The notes below the pieces were generated by a model. That model worked only from the letters and a program-made list of their open reading frames with translations. It ran no database searches and was not told the origin of the DNA. The position numbers were made by a program, and so were the translations under genes. Positions 15,001 through 25,099 of a stretch of 64,000 bases of DNA are shown here, piece by piece; positions within the stretch are counted from its first letter, which is position 1; each line of letters starts with the position of its first letter. The DNA comes from Ampullaceana balthica (Eukaryota > Mollusca > Gastropoda > Lymnaeidae), in assembly GCA_944989445.1 (NCBI GenBank), contig CALYLW010000316.1, positions 620,001 to 684,000 of the forward strand. The letters run 5' to 3'.

Positions 15001-15264
15001 GAATATTCTAAACCTGAAATAAGAAACAGTTTCAAAGAGAGAGATAAATTTAATAGGCTTCAAGAGAAAGAAAATAATTACAAACTAGAGCTAAGAAAAT
15101 ATGAAGATGATGATAGTGACACTGAAACAATGGCAGGCTACTCACAGAAAAGCACAAAGTACCTGGGAAAGCTACCTCCCCTAAAAGATACCGCAAAGCC
15201 AGTAAAAAAGAAGAAAACTTTGCTGAAGAAATTAGCTAAACAAGAAAGTGATGAAGAAGATTAG
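1..15264 (+). CDS. Large coiled-coil protein, 3' part of gene (17 exons), not identified
   Basis: Exons with GT-AG borders and continuous phase: 1-67 (5' partial), 403-562, 726-798, 989-1180, 1531-1640, 1947-2044, 2390-2482, 2643-2751, 3989-4135, 4963-5064, 5401-5526, 5810-5863, 6052-6221, 6318-6405, 6737-6894, 14504-14605 and 14763-15264 (TAG stop). About 780 residues are visible. Nearly everything up to exon 6737-6894 is charged heptad-like helix rich in Glu, Lys and Gln, with short breaks such as ILTTPECEMILNRH, so it is a long coiled coil. The last two exons switch to a Ser/Tyr/Arg-rich, probably disordered tail with an acidic patch and a Lys-rich stretch, ending QESDEED. No signal peptide or membrane segment is seen. 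The 7.6 kb intron 6895-14503 holds most of the transposons. I do not recognise the family: EVC2/limbin-like and cilia or centrosome coiled-coil proteins were considered, but no diagnostic motif was found. The exon model is strong; the function is unknown. Confidence 0.85.
4221..4642. mobile_element. Short inverted-repeat element (MITE-like) in an intron
   Basis: Both ends carry an imperfect inverted repeat of about 24 bp: the left end reads ACCGAAGATTTCTGTAAATA and the right end, read in reverse, ACCGGAGATTTCCGTAAATA. The roughly 420 bp between have no coding capacity and include a CCCATGGGC palindrome near both ends. It lies in the intron between exons 3989-4135 and 4963-5064. No clear target duplication is visible, so the superfamily is open. 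Confidence 0.6.
7179..7994. mobile_element. Non-autonomous hAT element with 8-bp target duplication
   Basis: The ends are TAGGGCTG and CAGCCCTA, followed inward by AT-rich repeats of ATCGATTAAT type on both sides. The element is flanked by an exact 8-bp duplication, GTGTTAAT, at 7171-7178 and 7995-8002. An 8-bp duplication and short inverted ends starting T/CAGGG are typical of the hAT superfamily. No transposase frame is present. A second hAT-type element is nested at 7547-7725. Confidence 0.85.
7547..7725. mobile_element. 179-bp hAT-type MITE nested in another hAT element
   Basis: It begins CGGGGCCGTC and ends GACGGCTCTG, an imperfect inverted repeat, and is flanked by an exact 8-bp duplication GCTGTCAG at 7539-7546 and 7726-7733. 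The interior is GC-rich with GGGCCC palindromes, unlike the AT-rich host element at 7179-7994. The nesting shows it arrived later than its host. Confidence 0.8.
8591..8758. mobile_element. 168-bp hAT-type MITE (CAATGTTC family), copy 1
   Basis: Ends CAATGTTCTCT and AGAGAACATTG form an inverted repeat. Flanks ATCTTAAA (8583-8590) and ATCTTAAG (8759-8766) match at 7 of 8 bases, as expected for a hAT target duplication. A related copy lies at 61098-61292 in the opposite orientation; both contain a GCTGCGCAG-like stretch near one end and an AACTTTGCAC-like or GTGCAAAGT motif near the other. Confidence 0.8.
9257..9676. mobile_element. PIF/Harbinger-like MITE, copy A
   Basis: It starts GGGGCCGTCCATAAATGACG and ends with the inverse, slightly decayed (GTCATTTATGGAGGGCCAC). 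It is flanked by TTA on both sides (9254-9256 and 9677-9679). A 3-bp TTA/TAA duplication is characteristic of PIF/Harbinger elements. No frame is present. It is inserted in the hAT element 9198-12518, at the same internal position as copy C in the hAT at 26772-30622. Confidence 0.75.
10485..10740 (+). repeat. tRNA-derived SINE-like head followed by a two-fold tandem repeat
   Basis: From about 10485 the sequence resembles a decayed tRNA gene: a box A-like TGGTCTCACGGTTAGGA and a box B-like GGTTCTAGTTTCG, 40-odd bases apart. It is followed by a unit of roughly 95 bp containing TTTAAGGTTGTAGTTT, GGGTCTGGGTTAGGTTTAG and an A-rich end, present twice (about 10547-10640 and 10650-10735). The two units are nearly identical. 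Box B is degenerate, so this is not a functional tRNA. Confidence 0.5.
10900..10992. repeat. Short tandem repeat of an ATCTCCGTATAA unit
   Basis: The motif (A)TCTCCGTATAA(C/T)GCC followed by a GTTATT-type spacer occurs three times with a period of about 33 bp, and a further copy sits at 10367-10390. The third and outlying copies contain GGAGATATCTCC, a perfect palindrome. It encodes no recognisable protein; the translated RYTEIS repeat is simply the tandem unit read in frame. Confidence 0.6.
11251..11519 (-). pseudogene. hAT transposase C-terminal (dimerisation) fragment
   Basis: On the minus strand, the frame at 11251-11436 contains SVASCERSFSKLKLIKNYLR, the hallmark of the hAT C-terminal dimerisation domain (as in ZMYM1-like hAT transposases). 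Related sequence continues to about 11519 in a shifted frame. The rest of the transposase is missing, partly because of the retrotransposon fragment beside it. It belongs to the hAT element 9198-12518 and is not functional. Confidence 0.85.
11520..12085 (+). mobile_element. Non-LTR retrotransposon fragment: RNase H plus zinc knuckle
   Basis: One frame (11525-12052) encodes PSHVNVDGNEKADSLAKAG, the C-terminal part of an RNase H domain as found in I-type and related LINEs. A CRHCNQ-ASETVLHLLTSCPEL zinc-knuckle follows. This is the 3' end of an ORF2; the reverse transcriptase part is absent. It interrupts the hAT element 9198-12518 beside the transposase remnant. Its base composition (about half G+C) contrasts with the AT-rich surroundings, suggesting it is fairly young. 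Precise ends and target duplication could not be fixed. Confidence 0.75.
12527..13044. other. Intron sequence without recognised feature
   Basis: AT-rich intron sequence between the hAT element and the SINE. It contains a run of ten or more G at about 12669 and no frame that resembles a protein. Confidence 0.5.
13045..13320 (+). mobile_element. tRNA-derived SINE with LINE-related 3' tail, copy 1
   Basis: The head has a tRNA-like box A (GGTGGTCGAGTGGCAGCGCG) and box B (GGGTTCGAATCC). A central region with CCCAGCTCCGAATGGGTACC follows. The end matches the 3' tail of the CR1-like LINE of this window (GGACGCAATTATCTTCTGCA, TAGAAGGAGCGTCTGTA, GATAAGATG). Copies 57750-58525 and 60205-60490 have the same architecture. 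It lies in the 7.6 kb intron of the coiled-coil gene. Confidence 0.85.
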
Positions 15265-15626
15265 AGAATTTAAAAAAAATTTAATTAAATTTGTGCAATG
15301 CAACACATATAAGTTAAAACAAGTTGATTTCAGGGAATTAGCTTTTAGTAATTTAATGAAACATGCTCATCTTAACATTATTGGCATTATTTAACAAGTA
15401 TACTTTATATATATATATTTAAATGATATTCAGGTGTCAGGTATCCTTAACTATTTTAGAATAATGTATGGATTTTTAAGCTTGTACAGGTTTATGCTCA
15501 TTTTCTGAAGTATGAAATATTTTATTTCAATTTTTTTATTGACAATCACAAATTTACACATGTCATGCATAATTTTAAGTTAATTTGTATGTAAATTTCA
15601 GTTATAAAAACTCTTTTTTTTTCAGA

Positions 15627-15632
15627 AATAAA
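15627..15632 (+). promoter_or_regulatory. Candidate polyadenylation signal of the coiled-coil gene
   Basis: An AATAAA hexamer lies 363 bp after the stop codon at 15264, in AT-rich sequence with T-rich stretches. It is the first canonical hexamer noticed after the stop. In such AT-rich DNA this motif is frequent by chance, so the assignment rests on position only. Confidence 0.35.
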
Positions 15633-17639
15633 TGTTTCTAAAAGAAATTATAAATTATGATACAATGTATTTACTAAAGGAAATGAATTTTATTCAAATT
15701 ATTTCAAATTAATATTTTTACCTAGATCTTTAGGCCTGACGATCCTGCTAAAATATATATTCACTGTCACATGATAGACATTTTTATCTATTTTGTACTT
15801 TATATATCAAGGAATGTCAACACATTTTAAAAAAAAACTTTTTAATATCAAATACTATTAAAGGATTTACACTCTAATTAATAGTCAAATTGTATGTTTT
15901 GAAATTAATTTTTTTTTAAATGAAGCCCATTCCTAGTTAAGGATTTACAAAATGTTAATGCTAAAGTAAATACCAATTATGTAAAGATTAACACTTCAAC
16001 TCAAAAATGTACAATTAAATATAATACTCTAATTGTAACATGTTGGTCAGTCTGTCAAACTAAAGCTAGTACAGAAAAAACAAGATTCTTCAAAATGTCT
16101 AATTCTCTTTTTTAAATATAAAATTAAAATATTTATCTGTTTGTAAAAGAGGTTATTATAGATTAATATAGCTGAGTTACATGAAAAAATGTGTTATGGG
16201 ACATACCAAGTGAGTTGAACTTTTGGGGATTCTTATAAAGTTATTTTTTATTAAGTGCATCACTTGAATATTATTTTTTAAAGAAACTTTATAGGTACGA
16301 AGGTAATTCATTGCCACCGCTATTGTTTGAGGCAGAGGTTATTTCAAGCCATCTTTTTTGACTGGTTATTTTTGTAGTAAGTTAAGATAATTGGCAAAAA
16401 ATACAACATTTGTGAAATCCTTTCATTGTAGTTGAAATATTTTTTAATATTCAAATGAAAACAGTCAAATATGGAATCTAAAATCTAACTTATCATTATT
16501 ATAATTTGAATTTTATGAGATCCTTGTGAGACAAAGGGCGTCAGGTAAAGCACCCCACTTTATAAGGCTTCTTTCAGTATTTTTACTTTCAACTCTTTCC
16601 TATTCTCTCAGCCCATCCAATGCATTGTATATCCAAGTTCAGACAAAAACTTGGAAATTTTATTTTAAAATATCAATACAGTAAATGAATCCAATTGTGT
16701 GTCCTAAATTTTCCATCTAAAGCAAAAAATTAATTTTGTATCAATTTGCTTTCATGTGAGATATACTCTGATGTTATTAAAGTATATTTAAACTCTCCAG
16801 GAAAAACTAAATAAGTTGATGTAATTTATTAACCCATGTCAAGCTATAATGTAATGTTAATTATTTTTTTTTAACAATCACTGTTATTTTATTTTTCTTA
16901 TTAATATTTTATGTTTTATCTTTTTTGAAAACATTCCGCCACCATGTTTAAAACATTTAAGTCAATTTTAAAATAATAAGATACATGTATTAGAAATTTT
17001 AATAACTTAAATTCAAGACCAAATATTAAGAAAATTTTTATTGTTCAAAATTTGTGAGACTATAAAGATAAGTTTTACTTTAAAAAATACCTTATGGATT
17101 ACAATTATATTAGTTAATAGCTGTTATAGCTCTTGTGGTCATTAACCTGATATATTTAAAAGCAACTGCTGTGAAAAAGAGCTGATTTAATATATGTCTT
17201 ATCATCATTGTCCATGCGTCATCATCCATAAATGAGGCCGCTAATTTAATGAATTTGTGAAGACTTATTATAATACTGTCTAAAATTATGTAACTAACCT
17301 GTCATCATTGACTAAGATTAAGAGGGCTCAACATCTACCATAACAATGTGGTGTCATTTGCTGATGTTGTTCCATAAGCCTGGCTTGTTGTAACATTTCT
17401 TTAAATTAAATATGAATTATCTCTTTAAATATATGTAAATTACTGTTAGATTTTTAAACTCTTCTGCTCACTTTTAATTCCAACTGTGATATTTTTATTA
17501 ATTTTTTTTAGCTTTATTTACCTTCACAATTACATGTACTACTATATATTAACTGTTTATTTATTAATATAACATGCTTTTGAATTTTTAAAATAATTTA
17601 TCACTTCACATTTAAAATAAAAACTTTAAATTATATGAT
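15633..17639. other. AT-rich intergenic sequence
   Basis: Two kilobases downstream of the coiled-coil gene with many stops in all frames and no recognisable domain, inverted repeat or target duplication. The first part is presumably 3' UTR. Confidence 0.5.
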
Positions 17640-18236
17640 TGTTTTTCCCTCTCTTGATAATCATCATCGCCCTTCGTCCCATCTGGGGCATAGGCCGCGA
17701 ACAAAGTCTCTCCAGGCATCCCGGTCCTGCGCCAGTCTCTCAATCTGCCCCCAGCTGTGCCCGCTCATTTTTGTGTCTGCCTCCAGTTCTCTTCTCCAGG
17801 TCATTTTGGGACGACCTCTTTTCCTTTTGCCTTGGGGGTTCCATGTGAGGGCTTGTCTCACAATGCTGGATGTAGGCTTTCTGAGAGTGTGGCCAATCCA
17901 TCTCCATCTGCGCTGGCGTATTAGCTCTTCCACTGGCTCTTGTTGTGTGCGTTGCCAGAGGTCGTCATTGGTGATGACATTTGGCCAGCGGATTCGGAGA
18001 ATTGCTCGGAGACATGTATTTATAAAGGCTTGAAGCTTTTTAACAATGGCTGCTGTTATTCGCCATGTTTCTGCTCCATACAGTAGGACATGCTTTACTG
18101 TGGTGTTGAATATCCTGACCTTGGTATGAAGAGTCAAGTTGTTGCAGTTCCAAACTTTTTTTTAGCTGTTTAAATGATGATCTTGCTTTGCCAATTCTCA
18201 CTCTTACATCGGCGTCTGTCCCTCCTTGTGTGTCGA
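17640..18236 (-). mobile_element. LINE fragment: C-terminal end of reverse transcriptase ORF
   Basis: Read on the minus strand. The upstream part encodes GGTDADVRVRIGKARSSFKQ in one frame. The downstream part (17664-18137) encodes [36 protein letters not shown] and [16 protein letters not shown], all typical of the region after the palm in RTE/Nimb-type LINE ORF2 proteins. The two frames are offset, so a frameshift separates them near 18140. The 3' end runs into GATGATGAT repeats at about 17660. It is 5'-truncated and dead. The clade name is tentative. Confidence 0.8.
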
Positions 18237-18239
18237 TCT

Positions 18240-19079
18240 CTTGATAATATTTTGTAGCAAAATCTGTGACGTCATTTGTTGTGTATTTCTTGTTTATATT
18301 TGGAGAAGCTGAAATACATATCATTTAAGTTTTAGTTGGGGGTTAATATTTAATATAAAGGTGGATAGATCCTACTTGAAATTCAGCCGAATTATTTTAT
18401 TGTTAAGCACAAGGATTTTAATACACGATTAAGGTGTCAATTAAAAACCGCGTGTCTCTTTTCCACTGACTAACCCATTCAATCATGTCATAGTTGTAGA
18501 AATAAGCTTTCCACAAATCATTTGAAGTCTCCAAGACGTTATATGGTAATACGAAGATATAATGAATTGATACAAATAAGAAAGGTTTCTTGTCTTCCTC
18601 ATGTAAAGATAATGTGGGATTGTAGCTATATTTTGCTTGTAATTATTTAAATGAATTTAACAAAGTTGTTTCTTCTTTTTAAAGTTTAAGGACTTGCTAG
18701 TACTTTTGAAGTGGGATAGCTGATTGTGCCTTTTTACTAGTGTTTTTCTCATGTTTACGGTCCGCAGTTTTTCCCTTAAGCCTTAAACAATGATTAAGGT
18801 TTTTTAAGGTGAGATTACTTGAGCACTGTTGTCAGTTCTTGGTTAAGCCAATCGAATTATCCCAAACTGCTTGAAGATTGTTTCACATTTGAAATGGACC
18901 AAGTCAATCTCTTGTAACCGACTTGACAGAAAGGCCGGGGGGGGGGATCTTAACCTTCTAATATCACCCCCGCCCAACTCTGCGTATTTTCAAAATATGA
19001 TGGAAGAATAAATAGTGATGTATAGAAAAGGTAAGGGGAAAATTGGGCGCTTAAGAAAGCATACTTAGTCACTCAGTGC
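18240..19079. other. Intergenic sequence, no feature recognised
   Basis: Mostly AT-rich, with a G-run near 18935. No protein-like frame, tRNA or paired repeat was found. Confidence 0.45.
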
Positions 19080-19740
19080 TTTATTCCTGGTTAGTATTAG
19101 TTATATGATGGACTACAGTTTGACATTGGAGAATATAGGCATAATCCAAAACCAGGCTCTGAGACTCACCCACAACATCGAGGAATTCATAGTCATAGCA
19201 AAATCGTGTAGTGTACAACACCGCTTAATTTAAAAATGGGTATACGTTTAAAATGACCTCAACGATACCTTAGTTTCGACACGGAAAAAAAAACAGATTA
19301 CAAATCCTGAATAAATGGGTATGGAGAGAAGATGACGTGACGGTCCTCTTACGACTTACAGAAGGGAAGAATACTAACCGTCCCAGTTAATCCACCCTGT
19401 GTAGAACCACGTAGCTCATTATGTATTTGACCCTTACAATGAACATACAATGCAGGGGAAAAATACAACTCCAAACGAGTCCAGAAGGCTGCTGCCCCTG
19501 AGACAATCGATTGTGAAAGGAATGCAGCTCATTCTTTACCTACGTATAGGGCATCTTTAAAAAGAACTTTCGGGACCCTGTGTGAATAATGAAATCTAAG
19601 CTTGAGACTGTTTACAAGACTCCTGAAAGCGTGCAAGTTACTCTGCAGAGATGGAAAGGAACAAGAAAGGCTTGACATTATCATTTTCTCTATACATTAT
19701 GTAAGAAGGTTGAAGGAAAATTATAATAAAGTTTAAATAT
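19080..19740 (+). pseudogene. Possible highly decayed retrotransposon ORF2 3' end
   Basis: Across several shifted frames the translation contains pieces like ENIGIIQNQALRLTHN, then LYLRIGHL and IIIFSLYIM, in the order expected for the C-terminal part of a non-LTR ORF2 with RNase H and zinc knuckle. Stops and frameshifts are many. The resemblance is only pattern-level, so this is a weak call. Confidence 0.3.
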
Positions 19741-21015
19741 TGTTGTATGTAGACAGGTAAAGCAAAGAAATTATTGATTGTTTAAATGAGAATTTTAGGA
19801 ATTTTAAAGAAATATTTGAAAATGAAATAGACAATACGTACAACGAAGTAGTTTGGTAAACTGATCTTCGAAGATTTTCATGTGGATGGCACCTGATCCG
19901 ACGGCACAGTCATGTGTAGGCCTATGTTAATTTGGGTCGGGTAGATGGTAGTTGTATTAACATGAATTAATCGCATTAAGTTGTAGGCTATGGACAAGGA
20001 ATGTGCAAAAGCCAAAAAAGTTAAAGAGTTCATTTCAGTTGAAAGAGCATGTAAATGAACCTACATGTGGAAGAAAATCAGTAGCCTCGAGCCTAGTGCT
20101 CTTTATGGGTCTTCCCGGAAGACCCCCTCAGCCCCCCAAGGGGACGTAACAGCTGTGTTGCTAGTAAAAAAATGAGGGGGCGAAACGGTCGCTTCGGAGT
20201 AACCCTACCCTCAACGGATACTTTGGTTTTCGTCATCGATATTGCATCTAGATGATTTGCCTAAGATCCGTACAGTGACTGTAATCATATGTAATTAGCA
20301 CCTAACATAATGGACTTCGGCATTGCTTGCCAGTATTGTCGGTTTCTGGTCGCGGTCAGGTCCACGACCCTACTCGTCCGTCGAGCCCCGTAGAGGCCAC
20401 CCTTTCTCAAACATGTAAATAAACAAGGTTAAATGAATTATTCTTTGAGTAAAGTAAAAATTCGGCATTAGATACATGTCTTTGTTGAACTCCTGTGTAT
20501 TTTCAAGCCATGCTAGCATTATTAGTATACGTGTGACCTCTGCATCTTATTATATTAAGCTAACATAAAAATAATGTCCGAAATTTTGTATGCATTATCA
20601 CTTTTTGTTGTTGTTTTGTTTCAATTAAATATTGAAAGGTTCTACAACTTCTACGCTCTGGTTTTCAATTTTCACATCGCGCAAAACTTAGCTTGTTTGA
20701 TTCTTATGTGAAATATATGTAGTGATATCTAATATTCTGGAATAATATGTGGTCTTTTGTACATGACTGGCTATTTTTGGCGAACTTTACATCCTAAAAC
20801 GCCATTGAGTTCACTTCGAATTTGAGAAGACATATACGTGTAATACGTGGTTGAATGTTTTTGGACCATTTTCATTTTTAAATGATGTTCTGGGACTTAC
20901 AGTATTCTACTTTGAAAGCGGATGCACCTGATCAAAAATATTGCCTATTTTGCACTAGCAGTGTTCTCTGTCGTCATGAAAAGGAAAATTCTGATTAGCC
21001 AGGAATAATGTAAAT
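19741..21015. other. Intergenic sequence, no feature recognised
   Basis: Nothing coding is seen. Around 20090-20240 the sequence is locally richer in G and C with small palindromes (GGTCTTCCCGGAAGACC) but matches no element I know. Confidence 0.4.
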
Positions 21016-21215
21016 CAGTGGCGGTCAAACTTTTCAGGCTGAGGGCCGCATTAGTAAGAAATAAAACATCAAGGGGCCGCACCTGAACAGAATTTGTACT
21101 CAGATCAAGCACAAACATGTATCTTGAACATAAATTTATTGCCTTTTTCTACATTGATGCAAGCTTCTGTGTGCCGCACAGAACACCGTAACGGGTCGCA
21201 TTCTTCCCACCCCTG
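21016..21215. mobile_element. 200-bp hAT-type MITE with exact target duplication
   Basis: It starts CAGTGGCGGTCAAACTTTTC, contains GGGCCGC motifs, and ends CCCACCCCTG. Both flanks are ATGTAAAT (21008-21015 and 21216-21223), an exact 8-bp duplication. No coding capacity. Confidence 0.85.
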
Positions 21216-21555
21216 ATGTAAATCATTCGAACAATAACCGTTTCCCTTTAAAAAAAAATATTATTTTTTTACTCTTGCCTCTGGATGTTACTGTCCTTTT
21301 CAATAATTCATTATTTCTAAGTCTGGTGTCTAATTTCTTCTAATTGCAAAAATGTTTGTTGTTTTGAGCACTTAAACTTAAATCATGAATTGATACTTGG
21401 AGATTTAGATTCTGTCAGATATTAAATCATTTAATGAGCAAAAAATTGATTTATTTGGTATGCTTATGCCTTATGTTACAAAACAAAGGATATTATATAA
21501 AAAGCTCAACAATGATGAAACATGCGCTTAAACATACTCTATCAACATTAATTTA

Positions 21556-21974
21556 GGGGCCGTCCATAAATGACGCCACGCACCTAGGGGTAGGGGGGTC
21601 GACCATTTGTAACTAAGTGTGACGTAGGGGAGGGGGTGTTTAAGAAATGGGAAGTCACATCAAAACGCGCAACTTTAAATAAAAGTTCCACTTAAGTATT
21701 TGATGGTGTAAAATTTATTTAATGACGTTTTACATGGGCTTCACACATGTTACGATATTAGAGTGCAGTCTAACACTAAATAAATACTTAAATGACAAAA
21801 ATGTTATTTGAAAAATGCTCACTTTCAAATAGAAAATGGCTTTTATAGGGGGGGGGGCGCAAAGCTTTTGACGTCACATTGAAGGAGGGGGGTCTAAGTT
21901 TTTGTGACGACGGTTGACGAGGGGGGGGGGTGAAAATCGGCCAAAATTGCGTGACGTCATTTATGGACGGCCCC
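21556..21974. mobile_element. PIF/Harbinger-like MITE, copy B (complete)
   Basis: Begins GGGGCCGTCCATAAATGACG and ends CGTCATTTATGGACGGCCCC, a perfect inverted pair, flanked by TTA on both sides. Length 419 bp, almost the same as copy A, with G-rich blocks (GGGGGGGG near 21848 and 21920). This is the best preserved copy and can serve as the family reference. Confidence 0.82.
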
Positions 21975-21978
21975 TTAA

Positions 21979-22060
21979 AGACATAAAGATGCAAGACTTG
22001 ACATAAACCATGTATAAGGGTAGGACGCAATAATATCCTATAAAGAATGAGAGTCTGTAA
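21979..22060 (+). repeat. Diverged CR1-like LINE 3' tail remnant
   Basis: The stretch contains GATGCAAGACTTGACATAAA, then GGGTAGGACGCAATAAT and AGAGTCTGTAA, matching in order the last 80 bp of the LINE at 27186-29576. It is a strongly 5'-truncated, old copy directly after MITE copy B. Confidence 0.65.
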
Positions 22061-22176
22061 CTGTAACAGATCAGTTCCATCAATTAAAAAAAAATTATGT
22101 TTTTTGTTTTTTTTTCAAATTTCTTCCCCGGCTATTCTTATTTATAGATAAAAAGCTCCACATTATTTTAACCAAA

Positions 22177-22593
22177 TACAGGGTGGCCCAAAAAACGTGA
22201 GACCGCCTAGAGCAATCTTGTGCAATATATATAAAATTATGTTTTGAGCGGTTTTCAAACCGTATAATTATTCTTACTTACTAACTCAACGTATGACGTC
22301 ATTATTTTGTTAACTTCGTCGTAAATTTGAAACAATAGAACAACTGAAATTGGTCATTGTTGAAGAGTGGCAACATTTGTATTAGCGGTTTATAAACAAG
22401 AGCACTGACCAGTGGCGAAGACGTTTAGAAAAAACTGTTGAGAACCGAGGAGGACACATTGAATTTGAATTCTGATTTTATATAAATTAACATTTGGCAA
22501 CAATTTACTTGATGTTTTGTAGAAAACAGTTACAAAAAAAATTATTATTTGAAATTATACAAGATGGTCACACTTTTTTTGAGCCACCCTGTA
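22177..22593. mobile_element. Tc1/mariner-like MITE flanked by TA
   Basis: The ends are TACAGGGTGGCCCAAAAAAC and AAAAAAAGTGTG read inward, with the right end closing TGAGCCACCCTGTA. The inverted repeat ACAGGGTGGC(C/T)CAAAAAA is bounded by TA dinucleotides, as for Tc1/mariner insertions. The 417 bp carry no transposase. Confidence 0.75.
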
Positions 22594-22659
22594 AACAAGG
22601 AATTAGCTGCCTCTAACAAAAGTGCAAACCGAGGTTTTTACCCCTTCAATATGCCACTT

Positions 22660-23249
22660 TTAAAATCCTTTATATTAACTCGTGGCGTCTGCTTGATTGT
22701 TTGTTTGATTGTTTGCCGAAAAAACTTTAGATCGATTTTTAACCCCCATTTTCCGTATGCTGAAATTTTGCAGGCAGACTCGTGGCAACGATAAAAATGA
22801 TCTATCAAATTTTCACATCGATCGAATGTACTGAAATTAAATGAATGAATTCTTAGATTATCTCTATGTATCTCTGTGTAGCATGTAAATTTTTGTGCTA
22901 GACATTGGCGGTGCGTATTATATTGAACAACCTTTTTAAATCCCTTACATTAACTTCAAAATCTTGTCTCTCTGTCTGTCGTCATCTCTTTGTACGTCGG
23001 GCGGAAAAACAAAAGTAAAAAATGACACACTTTCCGTGATGCCATCGAGCTAAAATTTGGCAAATAGACTCGTGTCACCTAACAATGCATCGTATCAAAA
23101 TTTCAGATCGATCGAACGTACCGTAATGAAATTAATGCATTTTTAGTTTATCTCTATATAACATAATATGTTATTCAATTTCACAGTTTGTTATTGTTTT
23201 TCTTCCACGTGCCAGTTGAGTTCATGCGTTGACGCCACCCATCGATGTA
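22660..23249. repeat. Degenerate dispersed/tandem repeat, two adjoining units
   Basis: Two neighbouring units share the order: TTTATATTAACT or CTTACATTAACTTC start, a T/G-rich segment, GCCGAAAAAAC or GGCGGAAAAAC, then TGAAATTTTGCAGGCAGACTC or a variant, TCGATCGAA and GTACTGAAATTAA. Related units recur at 26141-26771 and 30623-31240. The second unit ends in GTTGACGCCACCC(A/G)TCGATGT, where the Ginger-like element is inserted. No long frame is present. Family unknown. Confidence 0.6.
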
Positions 23250-23761
23250 CCGGTGTAACAGGCCAGATTAAACCCCTGACCAGAATATACCCCCGGGGTT
23301 AAACTGGCCTAGGCCAGAATATACCCCCTCAGGCCAGAATATACCCCTTTGACAACATGGAGATATATAGTAAAAAAAATTGATGAGCAACTTTTTAGAC
23401 TTTCTCTTCATGTTTTAGCTCTGTCAGAGAAGTTAAACTCTTTCCTTAAGTATCGACATTGTTTTAATTAAAATAAAATAATAGTTATAAAAATATTTTA
23501 CGATGAATGAAAGGAGCATGACCTGTTAATTGAAAATGATGATGTCGTTGTCTTGTTTTTAAATTATGAAATCTTATACAATTTCGACGATTCAAGATCA
23601 AAAGTTACAGTCTATACAAATATTTATGGAACCAGTGCTTTTTCTTTTTTTCATCTAACATTAACTTAATATAGCAATACATGATTATTTTAAAACAATA
23701 ATTTAAGCTTGGTTATATTTGTTGCTTTTCAAACGCGTGCGAACACTTTGGATTCCTTATC

Positions 23762-23925
23762 TTTATATTATCTTATCATTTACAGACGCTCCTCTATACA
23801 GAAGATTATTACGTCCTACGCTTATCATTGGTTTATGTCTAGTCTTGCCTTTTATTAGAGCTTTAAATGTTGATAATGTTGGTTTTCCTTGTTTCCTCAG
23901 GCAACCCATTTCACATTTTGATTCA
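23762..23925 (-). mobile_element. CR1-like LINE 3' end, short truncated copy
   Basis: On the minus strand it reads, in order, GGGTTGCCTGAGGAAAC, AGGAAAACCAACATTATCAA, AAGCGTAGGACGTAATAATC, CTTCTGTATAGAGGAGCG and TAAATGATAAGATAA. These match the final 150 bp of the LINE at 27186-29576 with scattered substitutions. It is an older, 5'-truncated insertion inside the Ginger-like element. Confidence 0.85.
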
Positions 23926-23989
23926 AGTAGTCATACAGTTGTTATGTAATGCCAGTGTTCATGTGTAGAATTACTTTATATCTAGGAGG

Positions 23990-24220
23990 ATGTGGTTGTC
24001 ATGTGGTTGTCATGTGGTTGTCATGTGGTTGTCATGTGGTTGTCATGTGGTTGTCATGTGGTTGTCATGTGGTTGTCATGTGGTTGTCCTGTGGTTGTCA
24101 TGTGGTTGTCATGTGGTTGTCATGTGGTTGTCATGTGGTTGTCATGTGGTTGTCATGTGGTTGTCCTGTGGTTGTCATGTGGTTGTCCTGTGGTTGTCAT
24201 GTGGTTGTCATGTGGTTGTC
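23990..24220. repeat. 11-bp minisatellite, 21 units
   Basis: The unit ATGTGGTTGTC repeats 21 times without interruption (231 bp). Units 10, 17 and 19 carry C instead of A at the first position; I see no other variation. Because 11 is not a multiple of 3 and the unit has no stop, all three plus frames stay open, each giving the same 11-residue peptide period (CGCHVVVMWLS). The long frames here are therefore artefacts. Confidence 0.97.
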
Positions 24221-24439
24221 CTCTGTCAGAATGTAGCTTATGGCCCTGAAGTAACCGCCCCCCCCCTTTCGTTTAATATGTACGCCTGGGTAGTTCAAGA
24301 TCTCGAGTGCGGCTATAATAAACAATTTTGTCAAAAGTAAGGCCATAGTTGTGCTAAGACGCTTTCTTCTTGAAATTGTTAGTGGGTTAAAAGTCCTAAT
24401 CTGCATTTGTTTTGAGACAGGTTGTATCACAATGATGTT

Positions 24440-24935
24440 TTTTCACCTGGGCTTTCCTTTTTTTTTGTAGGCTCCAATTGACAGTACCTTTAACAGAATC
24501 ATCAGGGCACTGATTGGGTGAAGAGCCCTGTTTATTGCTGCAAACTTTTAGGTTACTGACATTGTAGGCATCAGCAACCTTCCGTCTCGTGAGACGATGG
24601 TGCAAACGAGTTTTGTGCTTCCCAATGTTTTGGCCTTTCTCAGAGCTCTTCTGTCTATAGCCTCGTTCATCCTGCGCTCTTCGGCTACTTTACGTTTTCT
24701 TTGAAAACTGTGCGCCACTTAGATCGGTCTTCTGCTTTACACTCCCAGTCACTTGTCCTTATTCTGGCTGCTTTAAAGTCCTTAAGGCAGACATCCTTAA
24801 ATCGGAGACATGGGCGACTTGTCTTCCTCTTTCCCGATACCAGTTCTCCATATAGGAGGTCCTTGGGGATGCGACACGGGCACATTCTTTTCACATGTCC
24901 TAGCCATCTTAGGCGTCTTTCATTAAAGATTATAT
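24440..24935 (-). mobile_element. LINE fragment: ORF2 C-terminal end
   Basis: The minus strand (from about 24935 down to 24685) encodes NERRLRWLGHVKRM, RIPKDLLYGELVSGKR, RPCLRFKDVCLKDFKA and DRSKWRTVFKE. This is the post-palm region of a LINE ORF2 of the same broad type as 57872-58390 (YGEL and KRYKD motifs there). Further 3' sequence down to about 24440 is probably the 3' end but has decayed. No target duplication found. Confidence 0.75.
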
Positions 24936-25099
24936 ACACTATGGAATAATCAGTTATTTCTTGGTTGCTTGTATTTCTGCGATCAAAGTTACACTCTTGT
25001 TTCGACTGGGCTGGGTGGATATTGGTATTCACGGTTAGATTCAGCATTTTTTGAATTGCTGTAAGTGTGTTCAGCACATCGACGTTGACATTGTTCATA

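Noticed and set aside
17635..18033. Plus-strand frame of 132 codons
   Set aside because: It is the antisense of the LINE reverse-transcriptase end, which has clear family motifs on the minus strand.
23990..24220. CRISPR-like array
   Set aside because: 11-bp units with no spacers in an animal genome; a plain minisatellite.
23949..24340. Three overlapping plus-strand frames of 85-116 codons with Cys/His/Val-rich repeats
   Set aside because: They are the three frames of an 11-bp minisatellite with no stop codon in its unit; there is no coding signal outside the repeat.
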